A stretch of 64,000 bases of DNA from Kiritimatiellota bacterium (GTDB lineage Bacteria; Verrucomicrobiota; Kiritimatiellia; JAAZAB01): NCBI GenBank assembly GCA_026398415.1, contig JAPLSY010000086.1, positions 62,001 to 126,000 of the forward strand. Direction: 5' to 3'. Every line of letters starts with the position of its first letter. The stretch's first letter is position 1. The position numbers were made by a program, and so were the translations under genes. Shown piece after piece: positions 62,207 to 64,000 of this stretch. The notes below the pieces were generated by a model. That model saw only the letters and a program-made list of their open reading frames with translations, made no database searches and was not told the DNA's origin.

Positions 62207-63502
62207 ATGTCCAAAAAGTTACAGGACCCGGTTGATATGTTGATCGCGCGCGGCGTTAACATACCCCAACCGGAAACGGTGTTTATCGGTGGGGATGTGG
62301 TTCCGGGACGGATTGCCTCGGGCGTTACGATCCATCCGGGGTGCCGCCTCACGGGGGATAAAACATCCGTGGGACCGGGATGTGAATTGGGCGCGGAAGC
62401 GCCGGTCACGCTGGCCGACTGTCAACTGGGTGAACGCGTCAAGCTTCAGGGCGGCGCCTTTCGCGAGGCTACATTTTTGGATGGGGCCGCCATGGCCAGC
62501 GGCGCGCACGTGCGCCCCGGCACGCTGGTGGAGGAGGAAGCCGGTGGCGCCCATACGGTGGGACTCAAGCAGACCATTTTGTTTCCTTATGTGGTCCTGG
62601 GCAGTCTGATCAATTTCTGCGATTGTCTGATGGCCGGCGGTACGAGTCGGAGCAATCACAGCGAAGTGGGCTCTTCGTACATCCATTTCAACTACACGCC
62701 GCACCAGGACAAGGCCACGGCCTCGCTCATCGGCGACGTGCCCCGCGGCGTCATGCTGGATCAGCCGCCGATTTTTCTGGGCGGACAAGGAGGGCTGGTG
62801 GGGCCGACACAGGTGGCGTTCGGCACGGTTGTTCCGGCCGGCACAATTCTCCGCAAGGATATCCTGCAGGCGGGACTTTGCGTCGCGCGGCCCGCGCGAG
62901 CGGCAATGGCCGCGTCGGCGGCAGCGGCCGCACCGGTGGCTAAGTTGGCGAGCACCACGGTGATTGCGCCGTATCGCCAGGGCGCTTACCGGGCGATTCA
63001 GCGGATTGTGGCGAATAACCTGATATATATCGGCAATATCAATGCCCTGTGCGTTTGGTACCGGGATGTCCGCGCGACCTTTTTGCGGACCGACCCGTTC
63101 CAGGATGCCTGTCTGGCCGGCGCTTATGCTCGGCTGGCGAGCGTGATGCAGGAGCGTGTCAAGCGCCTCGAGGAGTTGGCCGGGAAAATGCCGGTATCAT
63201 TGGAACTGGCCAAAGTCGAAGGACAGGATCTTGCCGGTGTACCTTATCGGCAACAACAGGCCCTGATCGAGCGCTGGCCGATGATGCGTGCGGCGTTGGC
63301 CAGGTTGGATCACGTGGAAGGATCAGTCCGGGATCGTGATAGGCTGTTGAGCGCGTTGGGGTGTTTGCCTCCTAGGACGAGCTATCTGGACGCGGTGCGG
63401 ACGCTGAGTCCCAATGCGCGTGCCGCCGGGACGGCTTGGCTGCAGTCGCTGGTGGACGCCGCCGCTGCACTTTGGCCGAACGAAAAGTCGGACGCCAGAT
63501 GA
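62207..63502 (+). CDS. GlmU-related left-handed beta-helix protein
   Basis: A 431-residue protein with hexapeptide-repeat stretches (GGDVVPGRIASGVTIHPGCRLTG, ADCQLGERVKLQGGA, then GSLINFCDCLMAGGTSRSNHSEVGSSYIHFNYTPHQDKATASLIGDVPRGVMLDQPP in parts) matching the acyltransferase/UDP-GlcNAc pyrophosphorylase-associated domain of GlmU. The N-terminal nucleotidyltransferase domain is missing. The C-terminal 170 residues are helical and unlike GlmU. glmM follows after 137 bp, so a role in UDP-GlcNAc synthesis is likely. AGGGAGG lies about 10 bases upstream. The last residues are encoded by a repeat word. Confidence 0.72.
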   Translation: MSKKLQDPVDMLIARGVNIPQPETVFIGGDVVPGRIASGVTIHPGCRLTGDKTSVGPGCELGAEAPVTLADCQLGERVKLQGGAFREATFLDGAAMASGAHVRPGTLVEEEAGGAHTVGLKQTILFPYVVLGSLINFCDCLMAGGTSRSNHSEVGSSYIHFNYTPHQDKATASLIGDVPRGVMLDQPPIFLGGQGGLVGPTQVAFGTVVPAGTILRKDILQAGLCVARPARAAMAASAAAAAPVAKLASTTVIAPYRQGAYRAIQRIVANNLIYIGNINALCVWYRDVRATFLRTDPFQDACLAGAYARLASVMQERVKRLEELAGKMPVSLELAKVEGQDLAGVPYRQQQALIERWPMMRAALARLDHVEGSVRDRDRLLSALGCLPPRTSYLDAVRTLSPNARAAGTAWLQSLVDAAAALWPNEKSDAR

Positions 63503-63584
63503 CAGACGACGGACGGCAGAGGACGGACAACAGACGCCGGAGAGAGATCGGAAAAATCAGTAATCCGAAATCAGCAATCAGATA
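63488..63584 (+). repeat. Two-part degenerate intergenic repeat, copy C
   Basis: GACGCCAGATGACAGACGAC (63491-63510) overlaps the stop codon of the preceding gene and is followed by more GGACGGAC/AACAGACGCCGG words, then by AATCAGTAATCCG and AATCAGCAATCAG (63555-63582). This repeats the order and orientation of the element after trxB (8349-8500). Confidence 0.7.
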
Positions 63585-63639
63585 GGTCATCAACCATTGA
63601 CCATCAAACATTAACCATTTCTTTTTTTGGGAGGTAGCC

Positions 63640-64000
63640 ATGGGAAGATTGTTTGGAACCGACGGTGTGCGCGGGGTGGCCAATATGGAACCCATGACTG
63701 CGGAAACGGCTCTGCTTATTGGGCGCGCCACGGCGCATGTCTGCAAGCGGCACAAGGATCGCCATCGCATAGTCATCGGCAAGGATACGCGCGTCAGCGG
63801 CTATATGATCGAGAATGCCTTGACGGCTGGCATCTGTTCAATGGGCGTGGACGTACTCCTGGTGGGCCCCATGCCGACCCCCGGCATCGCTTTCATTACC
63901 CATAGTATGCGTGCCGATGCCGGTGTGGTCATATCGGCCTCCCATAATCCTTATCAGGACAATGGTATTAAAATATTTTCACGTGACGGGTTCAAGGTGC
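63640..64000 (+). CDS. glmM: Phosphoglucosamine mutase (partial)
   Basis: The first 120 residues of GlmM run to the window end: [14 protein letters not shown] at the N-terminus, [18 protein letters not shown], and the active-site loop [18 protein letters not shown] with the phosphorylated serine. GlmM converts glucosamine-6-P to glucosamine-1-P for UDP-GlcNAc, needed for peptidoglycan and LPS. GGGAGG lies 5 bases before ATG 63640. The frame is open at position 64000; the rest lies outside. Confidence 0.95.
   Translation, partial: MGRLFGTDGVRGVANMEPMTAETALLIGRATAHVCKRHKDRHRIVIGKDTRVSGYMIENALTAGICSMGVDVLLVGPMPTPGIAFITHSMRADAGVVISASHNPYQDNGIKIFSRDGFKV

Overview
The window looks like a chromosomal segment of a Gram-negative, heterotrophic, glycan-degrading bacterium of the PVC superphylum, most plausibly Kiritimatiellota or a neighbour. 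This is inferred from gene content only: an LptD-type outer-membrane assembly protein, FadL-like and small beta-barrel porins, type II secretion pseudopilins, exported right-handed beta-helix proteins of the style common in that group, GH78 and GH38 glycosidases with a UroD-family protein, and a PPi-type phosphofructokinase. Most of the window is GC-rich. The stretch from about 31.0 to 38.9 kb is visibly AT-richer and carries repeats.

Layout. 0-3 kb: end of a membrane protein and a GH78 rhamnosidase-like enzyme. 3.0-5.9 kb (minus): two pseudopilin genes behind an ECF sigma factor module flanked by two Spy/CpxP-like proteins. 6.2-10.8 kb: an MDR dehydrogenase, thioredoxin reductase, an MsbA-type ABC exporter and a lytic transglycosylase. 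10.9-13.3 kb: an esterase-like hydrolase and a Gfo/Idh/MocA oxidoreductase. 13.4-17.8 kb (minus): thiE and thiH, an unknown two-TM protein and a CorA-family transporter. 17.9-28.8 kb (plus): an exported nitroreductase-fold protein, an AraC regulator, then a run of glycan genes (BNR sialidase-like, GHL10-like, beta-helix, GH38 alpha-mannosidase, UroD-like). 28.8-30.9 kb: a DUF4139 protein. 31.0-38.9 kb: accessory island of exported and outer-membrane proteins, repeat sequences and a PIN-domain two-gene module, ending at tRNA-Val(GAC). 39.2-41.2 kb: DUF47/Pit phosphate transport pair. 41.3-47.4 kb: a conserved unknown, PPi-PFK, a DUF362 ferredoxin-like protein and a second GH78 protein. 47.4-50.1 kb: overlapping bioF-bioH-like-bioC. 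50.2-51.6 kb: a ceramidase-like protein. 51.6-62.1 kb (minus): lptD, RNase G and the elongasome operon mreB-mreC-mreD-mrdA-rodA. 62.2-64 kb: a GlmU-like hexapeptide protein and the start of glmM.

The genes group into envelope building (mre/rod, lptD, glmM, lytic transglycosylase), envelope sensing (the ECF/Spy module), extracellular sugar harvesting (GH78, GH38, sialidase-like, beta-helix) and cofactor synthesis (thiamine, biotin).

Between genes there are several repeat families that no gene explains. One is a two-part degenerate repeat that starts at or just after stop codons of the gene before it. Another is a 27-bp inverted repeat enclosing the remains of a GxxExxY-type gene. A third is confined to the AT-rich island. 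There are also perfect palindromes at 7275-7300 and 34393-34430. No CRISPR array, rRNA, complete insertion sequence or recognisable riboswitch was seen.
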